Positions 48,212-59,477 of a stretch of 64,000 nt of DNA are shown here, piece by piece (position 1 is the stretch's first letter; each line of letters starts with the position of its first letter). This DNA is from Batkoa obscura (Eukaryota > Entomophthoromycota > Entomophthoromycetes > Entomophthorales > Batkoaceae): contig JASVEC010000023.1 of assembly GCA_030770535.1 (NCBI GenBank), forward strand, positions 124,001 to 188,000. The letters run 5' to 3'. Position numbers and translations under genes: made by a program. The notes under the pieces are model-generated. The model saw only the letters and a program-made list of their open reading frames with translations, was not told where the DNA came from and did no database searches.

Positions 48212-50028
48212 ATTAAGAAACACTATATTACTAAATTAAATAATATTAGTGATTTTGTACTTGTAGTGTTATCAATTGTATTTTCAATATCTTGCTTTGA
48301 GCAAAATTTAAGATACAATATCGTGTATAGTTCGCTTACATAAATTGATAAGCCTTAAGCTTATTTTCATTTCAAAATAAAAAAAATGAAGAAAATTTCT
48401 CCTCTATTTATACCCCTTCGCTCATGTTTTGATTGGTTGCATGCATTTATATTGATCACCAATCAAATCACAATGACTGAACTTCTTAGTAGGGTGTATT
48501 TTACCGGAATATAGTCTAAAGCAACCAATAATATTTCGTAAAAGGACTTTTCTAAGAAAATTTTGAAAATGTAATTGGTTGAGTTCACTTTTTAAGGAAA
48601 AAATAAAACTTGAATCTTTAATTCTCTTCTTATAATGATTAAAGCACCAGTGTTATTTCATATTAAGACCTAAAACGATTATTAAACAGGATGACCCCAA
48701 CATATTGATTTGAAAATGTACGATGGAAGATTATAAGTAATGCGTGATGATAAGAATAAAAAATCGTTTAAAAATTAAAAATTTTATTATTGAAAATAAT
48801 TTAATTAAACTGCTTTTTATTTAATAAAAATTATCTTTAAGGCAAAATCACACTTAAATATTACGTAACTGTGAAAATAAATTTAATAGATTAGTTTGTA
48901 ATTTATTTAATCTAAGATTTCACAACTTAAGATTAAATTCATATAAAGTTGTTATCAAATGCCAATCTATAAAGTCATAAAAATAGAAAAATAGCACTAC
49001 CATAATAAAAACGATAAAAACTTAGCAAACAGAGAAATTAAACACGAATTTTTAATTAAACATATATATTTTCATGTAAGTATCATGCTTGAAGAACTCA
49101 GTTTTTTAGGAGTTAATGTGATTCATTTCTAAACTCTAAAAATAATGAAAGGTTCTAACTATCCCCTAAAAATTCGTATTATATAAATCATACCAAGATG
49201 ATACTATAGTATATAATGATCAAAATAGCTGCTAACAATGAAAATTAGCTTCATACTTACAGAAATAGACTTATTTGTTACTTAGATAGAATTAAAGCTT
49301 TAAAATCAACTTCGATGTTATATTGTTTCAATTTGCTTAATATACTTTGAATAAACAATCTAAAATTAATTATTGTATCATTTTAATTAAAGATAAATCC
49401 ATAATGAATATATGAATTTTATATCAGTTTGTTTTAACTCGATTATGACATGTTTTCTTTGTAAAATTACATAAACTATCATAACGTTTTGATATCATTT
49501 TATAGACCCAAAAAGATTTTGAAGTAAAATAACTTCGTCCTAATGACTTATGTGTGTCAAAAGCTATTTATTAATTTAAAAAAATTAGTTGATAAACTTG
49601 AAAGTAAAAGACCGAAATTTGATTGAAGTCTGCAAAAATAATTAAGTGTTTGTTAATGCCTAAGCTAGGCTTTAAAGCAATAGCATACAAATAGCAATTA
49701 GAAATGTTTTTTTGGTTTTATCACTTTTTCTATCTTTAAGTGCTATTTGAGTGAAAAGACTGTTTATTAGTAAAATTCTTGAACAAAATACATCCCCAAT
49801 TGTAAAAAACCCAATTCTTTTGTTTAATTTAAGGCAATAGTCACCATAAAGAATAGAAAAAATTTGAATACAATTTGTAAATAAATTGACCAATAGAAAT
49901 AAGCTGAAGTAAAGGAAAAAGTAGGTAGAGCTGACTTTAAGATATTAAAATAGTGGCTACGTAGATAACGAGCTTTTCTTTTATTCATTAAATTTAAAAG
50001 AAGAGCCTAGTCTTTAATAAAAAAACCA
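48212..50028. other. 1.8-kb intergenic region, one MITE near right end
   Basis: Divergent spacer between the large unknown gene (-) and the basic-protein gene (+). Only the MITE at 49700 is recognisable. Several short G/C-containing stretches (48400-48560) hold no frame. Confidence 0.55.
49700..49800 (+). mobile_element. 100-bp MITE family, worn copy
   Basis: The left end is worn (AGAAATGTTTTTTTGG). TCACTTTTTCTATCTTTAAG, core AAGTGCTATTTGAGTGAAAA, AGTAAAATTCTTGAACAAAA, and TACATCCCCAAT at the right. Confidence 0.85.
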
Positions 50029-51273
50029 ATGATCAGTATCATGAAAAACATAACGAATAAGAATCATAAATATAGCTTAAGGAGCTCCGAAAAGAAGTCA
50101 AATTTCAAAGATGGTGGCCAGATAAAAGGAAATGGTAATATCAAAGGGACAACGGGAAGGAACGAGTCTTTATTGAAAAGGAAAGCTGACCCTGTTTTAA
50201 AAGAAACAAAAGCTGAAGATAATAAAAGGAAATTCATAAACCAAACAAACTCAAACTCAAAAAATAACTTTAGTACTGAGACCTCAAGGATAAAGCTAAC
50301 TAACGATCAAAAAACTATAACAAGTAACCATAGGAGAATAGAAAATAAGGGCTTTAAGAACTCACCTAGGCTTCTGCAATTAAGCATAAAGAATAACAGA
50401 GAACTTGAACCCTCAAAGAAGAGGAGGAATTCTAGCAGCAAAACGGCAAAAAATGAAAAGAATAACAGTAATTTATAAAGTTTATATATTTAATAAAGCT
50501 AAAATATCACTATAGATAATGAAAAGAAAGAGGAGACAGATAAAGTTATTTTGTTATACGATGAAAACAAATTTGATGTAAAGGAGCCAAATAAACCTAT
50601 ATTTAGCAATACTGAAACTAGAACTAATAACCCTTTTGAAAATCTTTTACAACCTAAACCAATGAAGCTTTCTGAATTAAATGCTGAAGCAGAACCAACT
50701 GCCAGGATTCTTCTTACTCGCTTCGATGGAAGGCGAACTTCCGTTCGGGTAATTAATAGTAAACTTCATAATAATAAACTTATAAAATTTAAGGAAAGTG
50801 ATGAACTTGATTTTCATACATCAATTAACAAAATTGGAGAAAGGTATGAATCAAAGCTAATCAATAGAGAGCTAGAAATGAGAAAGCATCAAGAGTATAC
50901 GGAAAAAGTTATAAAAGAACAGCAGGATTATTATAAATACAATCAAAGGAACCCAATTGGATTACATAATCTATCAAACATATCCTTATTTAATGACTTG
51001 TCTGAAGTTGACTATTGTCCCAATACGATAGCAGTTTCCAGTCTAGATTCAAATATTAAAAATAACATTTTATCCCAAAGACACCCATCACGTATTTTAG
51101 GAGAGCCTAAACTAATTTCTTTAAGCGAGTTAAGTGGAATAGTTCGACCTAAACAGCCCAACTTTTTTTATCGCTTATTAGACTCGGAATATGTCAAACA
51201 AAGTTTAAACGAAAACCCACAAGATTTTGAGTCAACTTTTAAGCAATTTAGAAAGATGCAGGAAAACGAATGA
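50029..51273 (+). CDS. Hypothetical basic, probably nuclear protein
   Basis: Two exons. The first runs from ATG 50029 to about 50470, where GT of AACAGTAATTT is the donor. The second begins after CACTATAG (about 50517) and runs to TGA at 51273. The join reads ..NEKNN then NEKKEETDKVILLYDE. The product is about 400 residues. The first half is very basic and disordered (RSSEKKSNFKDGG, EPSKKRRNSSSKTAKNE, a good nuclear-localisation candidate). The second half has PTARILLTRFDGRRTSVRVI, a helical segment NRELEMRKHQEYTEKVIKEQ, and FFYRLLDSEYVKQSLNENPQ near the end. I do not recognise the family. An alternative start is M33 (MKNITNKN is 5 codons in). Same strand as the Ufd1-like gene 280 bp downstream. 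Confidence 0.7.
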
Positions 51274-51551
51274 ACTATTTGCTATCTTATTGCTTTTACT
51301 AACATTAATTCATATAATTAAAGCTAAGTTATTTTGTTGCTTATTGCTATATATATTTTTATTGTTTGATTTATTTTGATATTTTTAATCTAGGAATTTT
51401 AAGCACTTTTTATTAATGTAATTAGCCAAATTTGCAATACTTATGATAATTTCAAATCAAAAAGCTAATACTATTAATAATGTAATGTTTAAGCAAAAAT
51501 TAAGTATAAAACAAAACTTAAGTGATGCTTTTTAATAAATTTGTATAAAAA

Positions 51552-53480
51552 ATGAGTACCAATAATGAAATTTGGAAAAAAGAATTAGGCGTTGAGGTAG
51601 CAGAAGGCTTGAATGGTGGGGATAAAATTATTTTACCAGCTGACGTATTAGAAGAACTTTTAGAGCTATATGATCATAATTTACCCACACCACTAACATT
51701 TAAAGTATCAACCCATGAAAACAGTTTCCTTCACTGTGGCGTTAGAGAGTTTAGTAGTCAAGATGGCACTATAATAGTACCACCTTGGATACATGAATTT
51801 TTTAATGGTAATGACACTACTATTAATAAACTAACTTTGGAGTCAGTTCAACTTCCTAAAGGAAAATGGGCAAAATTCGTTCCTCTAGAAGATGATTTTT
51901 TACTGGTTAAAGATCTTAGGGTTATGTTTGAATCTTCTTTAAGAGCCAATTTCACCGCTTTAACTCAAGGACAAATACTCCATACTCGTTATGCATCTAA
52001 GGATTATAAGTTTAGAGTCGATGAGTTGAAACCTGAAATAGCAGTTAATATAATAGATACGGATTTGGAAATTGATATTGAAACACCAATTAATTTTTTA
52101 CAAGGCACTTCGAATTCAAAAAATATAGCTAAAAAGCTAAAGATTCAAGAAGTTAAAGTAGACATCGTTAATTCATTTAAGCTAGGTAAAGGGGAATCAA
52201 TGCAGTATCAATTTTTATGGCCAAGAACAACTTCTTTTAAGGTTGTTTTAAAGGCTTTTGGTACTACTGGACCTAATGCTTTCTTAATTCCTGGTGTAAC
52301 AGAAGCTTCAATTGATAGTCATATTTGGGCTTCCTTTGGTTCACAAAATGAAAAAACAATTACTGTCAAAAAGAACGACCCTGCATATAGAGCTCCTTAT
52401 CACTACAGTTTAACTGTAACAAGCAATAGTGAGTTAACTTTTAACTTAATAATAGAGGAATATAATGAGCCAGATGCTATTCAAGGACCAGCTCCCATCA
52501 AAGAAGATGAGGTTTTATGTACAACGTGTAACAGGATAATACCCAAATCTAGTTTTACTTTACATACCAATTTCTGTGCACGTAACAATAAAGTCTGTGC
52601 CATTTGTAATAAAGTGTTCAAATCAAATGAAATAAATCAACATTGGCATTGTGAGTTATGTTTAATGGATGGAAACTCAGGAGATAATGATATACATTAT
52701 GGGTTTTTTCATACAATTAATCACTGTGAGTGTGGCTCTAAAGTAGAAGGAAAACATGGGTTAGCAAGGCATAAAATTTTAGACTGTCCTAATAGGCTGA
52801 TAGAGTGTCGCTTTTGTCATGATCTAGTACCATATAACAAAAAATCATCTGATCCGGCGGATTGGGAGTTTGATTTAACAGAGCATGAGTCTTATTGTGG
52901 AAACAGAACAATCACATGTTCCAAATGTAATAGACATGTCTCATTAAAAAAGGTAGGATTACATGCCAAATATCACGAGTTTGTGAAGCAAAGTCAACCA
53001 CTGCCGTTTCAAAAATGTTCAAATAGTAATTGTATTAAAGAGCAGACCGGGGATACTAATGAAATGAGGTTGTGCCAGGCGTGCTTTTATCCTATTTGGT
53101 CACCAAATTATGATCCTGAGAACAAAGCGCTTAGGAAAAGGGTAGCTTTACGCTATCATAATCAGTTGGTTAAAGGATGTCAAAATCAATGGTGTAAAAA
53201 TCAATATTGCGCAACAGCTACAAAGGAGCCATTAAATCCTAATGTGGCAGCAGCTAAGTTGATACCTCTATTAAAAATTCCTTTGTTAAAAGGCCAAGAA
53301 TGTCACTTTTGTGTGGATCAAAGTACTACGTTTAAAATGGAACTTGTAAATAAACTCAAACACGAAAGTAACGGATTGTATCCAGTTGAATGGTATATTA
53401 GATCTTTAACTATGAACCAAGCTGATTTCAAAGAGTGCTTAAAATGGCTTCGAGTTAATGCTCCAACCACAAGGAGTTAG
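51552..53480 (+). CDS. Ufd1-domain protein with TRAF-type and AZUL-like zinc fingers
   Basis: Intronless, 642 residues. Ubiquitin-pathway protein by domain content. Residues about 1-190 form a Ufd1 N-domain with the double-psi-barrel pattern KIILPADVLEELLEL, GVREFSSQDGTIIVPPW, VQLPKGKWAKFVPLEDDF and RANFTALTQGQIL. A middle beta-rich region follows (FKVVLKAFGTTGPNAFLIPG). From about residue 315, Cys/His pairs form TRAF-like fingers: CTTCNRII..HTNFC, CAICNKVF..HWHC, CECGSKV..RHKILDC, CRFCHDLV..HESYC, CSKCNRHV. Near residue 545 GCQNQWCKNQYCATATKEPL followed by AAKLIPLL is like the AZUL zinc module of UBE3A-type ligases. A C-terminal helix ends it (FKECLKWLRVN). It is not canonical Ufd1, which lacks the fingers. 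It probably recognises ubiquitin or feeds the p97/Cdc48 system; substrate unknown. Confidence 0.85.
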   Translation: MSTNNEIWKKELGVEVAEGLNGGDKIILPADVLEELLELYDHNLPTPLTFKVSTHENSFLHCGVREFSSQDGTIIVPPWIHEFFNGNDTTINKLTLESVQLPKGKWAKFVPLEDDFLLVKDLRVMFESSLRANFTALTQGQILHTRYASKDYKFRVDELKPEIAVNIIDTDLEIDIETPINFLQGTSNSKNIAKKLKIQEVKVDIVNSFKLGKGESMQYQFLWPRTTSFKVVLKAFGTTGPNAFLIPGVTEASIDSHIWASFGSQNEKTITVKKNDPAYRAPYHYSLTVTSNSELTFNLIIEEYNEPDAIQGPAPIKEDEVLCTTCNRIIPKSSFTLHTNFCARNNKVCAICNKVFKSNEINQHWHCELCLMDGNSGDNDIHYGFFHTINHCECGSKVEGKHGLARHKILDCPNRLIECRFCHDLVPYNKKSSDPADWEFDLTEHESYCGNRTITCSKCNRHVSLKKVGLHAKYHEFVKQSQPLPFQKCSNSNCIKEQTGDTNEMRLCQACFYPIWSPNYDPENKALRKRVALRYHNQLVKGCQNQWCKNQYCATATKEPLNPNVAAAKLIPLLKIPLLKGQECHFCVDQSTTFKMELVNKLKHESNGLYPVEWYIRSLTMNQADFKECLKWLRVNAPTTRS

Positions 53481-53754
53481 AAATGATATTTGAGTGTTTG
53501 GTATAGTTTTTAGCATTGATTAAAAATAAAGTAAGATTTGAAATCAACTTCATTGTTTCAATATAATTAGCAATTATTTATTTTGATCATGGTAACTTTT
53601 TAAGGATTATAAATGATATTTGAAAAAAAACAAAGCAGAACGCTAAATTTTATGATTAATTAATCTATCCTAGATGAATTTAGAAATCAGAGAAAAGTTT
53701 ATGAAATGTAGAAATGAATAGTATTTGACTTGAATAAAGGAACGAGGAAAGGGG

Positions 53755-56031
53755 TTATTCATTGACCATTTTATCCAAACAAGTACCTTTAGGATTATAG
53801 CCTAAATTCTTGCCAAAAGATAAGAAGCATTTGTTCACCTTGGTATAAAAAGGCCTCATAATAATTTTACTAGAAAATGTAAAATTATTGATCGAAATTT
53901 CCGCTAATTTTTTAACGCCCATAAAGATTCGATTTAATAAATCTTTATCACCAAAATCTAATGAATTGGATCTAGATCTAGGTAAAAAATAACTATTCAA
54001 GCATAAACATGTTAACTCTAAAAACTTTTTGTGGGTCGTTATATTATACATTGATAGCTGATGCATGTGAGTATAAAACGTACTGAATAATATTTCCTTT
54101 TTGTTCAAATGCTCTTCTATCTTTCCTGAATTTATATAAGTATCAAACATGGCTACAATCAAATCATTGAAAGGGTCGAAATAGAGCGATTTAGTCGAAA
54201 AAGATCTCAGCCTACTTTTTACCTTCTGTTCCTCAAAAGGTGGAGCTTGAACAATTTCCTGTGCTTTTTCTAGCTCTTTGATGCATGGGAGTACTACTTC
54301 ATTCAATACTTCACCTAGTGTGAAAGTGTTTGCACTATGAAACAACATGTAGCAATAGTGTGACATGATCTAGAAAGTAAGGTTAATAAAGTATAATAAA
54401 TACAAAATGATGTTATACCAACGATGCAGAGCCATAACAACAAACAATATTTACTAAATTAGATAAAACTTCCCCTTCTTCTCTGTTAATAATTTTATAA
54501 AAGATCTCATTATTGGCTTTTCCTCTTTTATTTGATTCGATACGTAAATATCCTAACAGTAGCGAAAGAGTAGTGAATTCTTCATCTGGAAAAATATGGA
54601 TAAGGTACTCTTCAGAGAATATTATTCTTTTTACATAACACGCAGTTTCTAAAAGATTCACCATAAATTTAACCTGACAACTTTTAGTTTTTTGGTTTAT
54701 GTTATTTAATTAAATTTACTTTAGAATAGTGGTTTCTGTTATCAATTCTTGAATTATAAAGCAAATCAAACACATGATAACTTAATTTGAATAAAACCCA
54801 ACGATCACTTAATATCAATGCTAAATCACTATTTTATCAAAAAGTTCATGCTATACGTAATTCATATTAATTACCTAAGTATACCATCACCATTTTTTAT
54901 ACTTAATTCATTAAGTTTATTCTCTAATTGGCTGACATCTTTTATATCAAAGTTATTTAATACGTTTGTAAGCCCATGTGTAAATGAAAATAAAGAATCA
55001 TGTCCTGTATACTATAAATTTCATTATATTTTACCTTCAATATTATACTTTCATAATAAGCTTACCGCATTTATTTTTATATTACAATTAATAGTTAAAT
55101 CTAATCTAAGAGAACAAAGTAAAGGATTACTTAGTAATTTATACATACTTTTAATTTTTTTTGTAAACGCATCATACATACCAATATCGTTTCCAATAAA
55201 TGCTTGGATTTCTTTAAACTTTTCATTGTTTTTCCTACAAAAGTAAATGAACAAACTGCATCTTTTATAGTTTAAATTAAAATTACCTAATATACATAAC
55301 ATCTTGCTGTGGATATATATATACATTTGATAATACATCTTTTGAATGTTGTAATAATTCTGGATCTGTTACATAAGCATCAATCAAATCTTGAATCTTT
55401 TTATCTTTTAGTTCTGGTACATGTGCTAATACTTTCTTTTTAAGTTTTACACTGCATGACTTGAACTGCGATTAGGATACATTGTACGTAAAAATTAAAA
55501 TAATCTTACTTCATACACTTTGACATCTGTCAAATCATTGAAAATAAATAGTAACTCTTTATCAATAGGAAGATCTGCTGCTAGAGTTAGAGGTATTTTT
55601 CTGAATGGCTCTACTTGTATATATCTCCAAGTTAATTTTAAAAGCTCCCTATATCTTAACTATATTAACTTTTATTTATATAAATCAAAGTTTAAGATGC
55701 TTTACTTTATAAGATTCCTAGGTAAATTATTTTCAATATCATGTAAAATTGAATTTATGAAATCATTTAAACAGGCGTAGTACAAATCATTAATTGAGCC
55801 TTTACAAAATTGTAATAAGGGTAATGTTGCTTTTATTACTGGTACCTCTTCAGTTAGAAATTCTTTTAAGTTTTCTTTTAATGTGTCCGTATTTTTTGAA
55901 CTCCTAAATACTTGTATCAATCTTTCTTTCCCTTCGCTTGTCCCTATTATTTTAGAATAATCATATTTTAATTTTATTGAGTTTTTATTGTTGCTGTTGT
56001 TATAGCTGTGATTAACCCAATCTGTATTCAT
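53755..56031 (-). CDS. NELF-B (COBRA1)-like negative elongation factor subunit
   Basis: At least seven short-intron exons join in phase, giving about 640-680 residues; animal NELF-B is 580. The start MNTDWVNHSYNN at 56031 is preferred; an upstream in-frame ATG at 56133 would add 34 residues encoded by A/T-rich leader. The N-terminal third carries the pattern that suggests NELF-B. LKEFLTEEVPVIKATLPLLQ corresponds to its opening helices. WRYIQVEPFRKIPLTLAADL followed by CSVKLKKKVLAHVPELK corresponds to its 'P..LP..LY..C..EVKRQIW' stretch, and NDIGMYDAFTKKIKSM to its 'MVGKNVKLYDMV' helix. The rest is all-helical. NELF-B pauses RNA polymerase II after initiation. The match is from memory of family patterns, not an alignment, so the call is tentative. 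An unrelated HEAT-like helical protein is the alternative. Confidence 0.5.
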
Positions 56032-56246
56032 CTTTTTTTTAAAATAAAAAATCAGTGTCGAAATTGAGCTTTTTGTATTTTCTAGTGCAAATTTAAATGA
56101 ACGAACAAAACTTAATTTGCTATTTTTAAACATTTTTCAGCAAAATTTAAATCAAATTAAAAAATTGAAACTCAATATTATTTAATACTCAAAAAGGATT
56201 CTATTTTGAATCTTTCTGGTCATTTAATTTATTTGATTTTAATAAA
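56032..56246. promoter_or_regulatory. Shared divergent promoter region
   Basis: 215 bp separate the divergent starts of the NELF-B-like and HORMA genes, so both promoters lie here. No specific element can be named. Confidence 0.45.
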
Positions 56247-57171
56247 ATGGGTATAAAAATTGAGCAAAAAGAAGTTGAAATAAAGGCCTCTAATGATTTA
56301 TTTGAAAACTTGTTTGGTATGATTAATTAAAATTGTGTTTGGTATCAATATATTAACCTTTTTTATTTAATAATATAGAAGTAGCAGTTCATACGTAATT
56401 ACATTTACCATTAATTTTTATAAAATCTTAACTGCGTAGCATTTTATATTTAAGAGGAGCTTATGCAAAAGAAGATTTTGAGATCCATGAGTTTGATACT
56501 ATTGAATTTATGAAGCTTAAGCCCTTGACCTATTTAGGATTTATTAATGAATTTATTGAAACTTCAAGAAGTAAATTACATTAGTCTATTATATTATTAC
56601 TAACTTACGAAAACAGATCGCTTTTTATGTAAAAAAGGATGCTCTTTCTCATTGATAATTAAAAGTGCTAAAAGCGGGAATGTCCTTGATACCTGGGAAA
56701 TAAATTTTAAGCAAGAAAATGAGTAAACAGAAATTAGTAATGATGCTTCTATATTCATTTTATTATAGGGAAGAAATTGGACTGAATAAACCTTCAAGTA
56801 AAACCAAATTCAGTGAGTTATATTATCTAAATACAATACAAAGTATACTACATAAAACTTCCGGATTAGAAGAAATTAAGGAAGAAAGTAAGTAACTTTT
56901 ATAGAAAAAAATATCATATTAAGCTGTTTTAGTTGTATTTGATTTAGACTTCGATACCATGTATTCTGAGGAAGAGACTGATTCTAAGGACTGGTTTAAT
57001 AACAGTACGAATTTGTCCGATCTTCAGAAAATGTTTCAAGCTGCAGCTACTCTTCGTAAGAGATATATGACTAATGTCGGTGAAGCAGAATGTAGCCCAC
57101 GTAAGAAAATCGAGCTTGGCCTTTCTGCTTCCCTTTCAAAACTTGAAACAGCCCATTACTTTCATTATTAA
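56247..57171 (+). CDS. HORMA-domain protein (Mad2/Rev7/Hop1 superfamily)
   Basis: Seven exons, introns of 45-65 nt, all joins in phase, about 230 residues. HORMA proteins clamp partner peptides with a movable C-terminal 'safety belt' in spindle checkpoint, translesion synthesis or meiosis. The HORMA opening is clear: NDLFENLFEVAVHTILYLRG then AYAKEDFEIHEF, matching the alphaA helix and the 'ILYxRGxYP' signature. GCSFSLIIKSAKSGNVLDTW followed by EINFK corresponds to Mad2 'VVVISNIESGEVLERWQFDI'. SELYYLNTIQSILHKTS is the following helix. After that EEIVFDLDFDTMYSEEETDS replaces the usual beta-hairpin, and the C-terminal 70 residues (SDLQKMFQAAATLRKRYMTN) do not look like a normal safety belt. 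The subfamily cannot be fixed by eye; a Hop1/HORMAD-like or divergent member is possible. Length is close to Mad2 (205). Confidence 0.62.
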
Positions 57172-59477
57172 TTTTAATTAAGGACTGGGGCTGTTATGAG
57201 TAGTTTTCTTTTATCTTTCTACCTTCCCGTTAAGTAAAACAGTCATGTTTCTTTTAATCTTCGTTAAGAGATATGACGAAATAAATTACACTAAATTAGT
57301 TAAAATCAATTTTATAAAGCAAAATAGATTGATTGTCTTTCTATTATATTGTAAAAGAACATAGAATTTCTTTACTTTTAGAATGATAGTATCAAATTAC
57401 ATTCTTCTGTATAGTGGAACTAAATGTTTATAAGCTAAGTTAATTATGGATTTACAACTTAAGCAACAATCTAAATTTCAATTGATGTAACAACCTTATC
57501 ATATCATCCTAATGCATCTATTGTAAATTTTTATACGTTTCCAGCAATTTGATCTATCAGATTATACTTTAAAATATGATATATTAATCTATTTCATTAT
57601 ATTATACTACAATATAACAGTAATTTAGCGTAGCCTCCATTCAATTTTTAATAAAATCAGCTAATTTTATTATAATCACCAAGATACATATTTGATCTAA
57701 TTGGCGCGAAAGTATTAAAAGATTACTAAATAGATAATCACATTCAAGCTTGTTACCATCATTTAACCAAAATTCCTTAATTCTTACGACTTGTTATAGG
57801 GTAAAAGCTGGAATATAAATATGACCTTAGACAAAATATTTTATATAAAATATTTATACTCATGTCAGATAAAGTCCCTAAAATAGCTTTTTTGAACGCT
57901 TTTTCTTTATAATTGTTCTTATAATATTTACAGAACTGAGTATATAAACGATTATTGTATGTTCAGGATGTCTTTTTTGTGTCAAATTATATAAAGATTG
58001 TCTTAGTATATCTATGCTTTAGATAAAGTTATACTTAGTCATATTTATTTAATCATTTACATTAAAGCGATAAAATCAAAGTATTTAATGAGTTTGTACT
58101 ATTTTTATTTGAAGTTGCGCTTAAAGTACTATTATAAATTTCTAGCTTATTAAATTATCAATTATTTTTATTAAATCTTATTCTTATTTTTTATCTTCAA
58201 CTCAAAGTTAAAAATAATAAATATCATTAATAGTAAATTAGTCTAAAGAAACGATATTATCGTTTTGTATTAAACTCAAATTTTTAACTTATCATCACAA
58301 ATTGAATATCTATAGTGAACAATGTTTTTTTATTTGTTAGTACATATAAGTAATATACTATTAAATTTAACTTAGGAGGGTAGTATGTTTTGATTAATTT
58401 ACAATCTTGAGGACTATTTTTTTAATTTGATTAAAATATAAGACAGTGCGTTTAATATTTGAAGGCAAGAGTCATATATAATCAGTATTTAAGCGATTAA
58501 ATTTGATGATGGTATTTCTACTTTATTTTAGTAGCTTACTTTAATGGCTTTTTTGTTTTTATAATAATGCATTAAAATTACATTTGACTTTTTTCCCAAT
58601 AAATCCTTTTTAGTTCATTAGCATTATTCGCTCTTTAACTTATTCCAACCTCCTAATAATAGTATAAATATAGCTTTTAATTTATTCACAAATGAAATAT
58701 TTTAATTACGTTGACTAATTTCAGCTGTAAAGCTATACAGTGGACCATTTAAATGAGAAAAATTTAAAGTTAGGTCAAATTTAAAAGCATGATTAATAAC
58801 AGACTTTAAAAAGCTATGATCAATGGACAGAATTCTTTTGAAAAGATATTCTTATTATTGATTGAAATGTTATATTTTGGTTATACTAAATAAAATTTAT
58901 CATGCACATAATAGTTTACTTTTTAAAGCAAAAATTGAGTTTAAGAGATCATTTTGAACAAAGGATATTATTGGCTAATAAGTTTTCAGAAACGAAAAGC
59001 TCGATTAAACAGTCAAATTGTAGATTAAAACTAATAGTGGCTATAAAAAAGATAAAACTGTTGAAAATGCGACCAAAAATCCAATGTGTAAATGAAAATT
59101 CGATTCATATTGCTTTTGAAATGAATTCAAATAATAAATGTAATTTATTAGGTGTAGCGTATGATGAACTTTAGACTGCCATTGTTTTTAAAGGAATTAA
59201 ATAGGAAACGTAATCTGGTTTTTATCCCATAATATTAGGACAGCGTGAATGCAGAATTGCTAAGTAGCACTTTGATTGGTCTAACTACTGTCATTTTTAA
59301 AACTGCACAAAAATGGACTGACAAGCAACAAATCCAATCAAGGAAATCCATACCATGGCAAATAGTCCAATAAAATGGTCGGATAGAATAATTAAGGAAT
59401 GAAACAGAGCAGACCAAGCAAGCAATAAAAATAAAAAATTTGAAAAAACATCGTTTGTCTTTTTCAAATAAAATAAA
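57172..59477. other. 2.3-kb AT-rich region, one doubtful small frame
   Basis: No MITE and no recognised gene. The only frame of note is the 90-codon one at 58902-59174, listed separately. Frames opposite the gene at 59478 are shadows of it. Confidence 0.55.
58902..59174 (+). CDS. Doubtful small open frame
   Basis: A 90-codon ATG-to-TAG frame with a basic, Lys/Ile-rich product (MHIIVYFLKQKLSLRDHFEQ at the start, KLIVAIKKIKLLKMRPK in the middle). No recognised motif and no supporting exon upstream. In such AT-rich DNA a frame of this length occurs by chance, though its slightly higher G+C than the flanks keeps it worth listing. Confidence 0.18.
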   Translation: MHIIVYFLKQKLSLRDHFEQRILLANKFSETKSSIKQSNCRLKLIVAIKKIKLLKMRPKIQCVNENSIHIAFEMNSNNKCNLLGVAYDEL

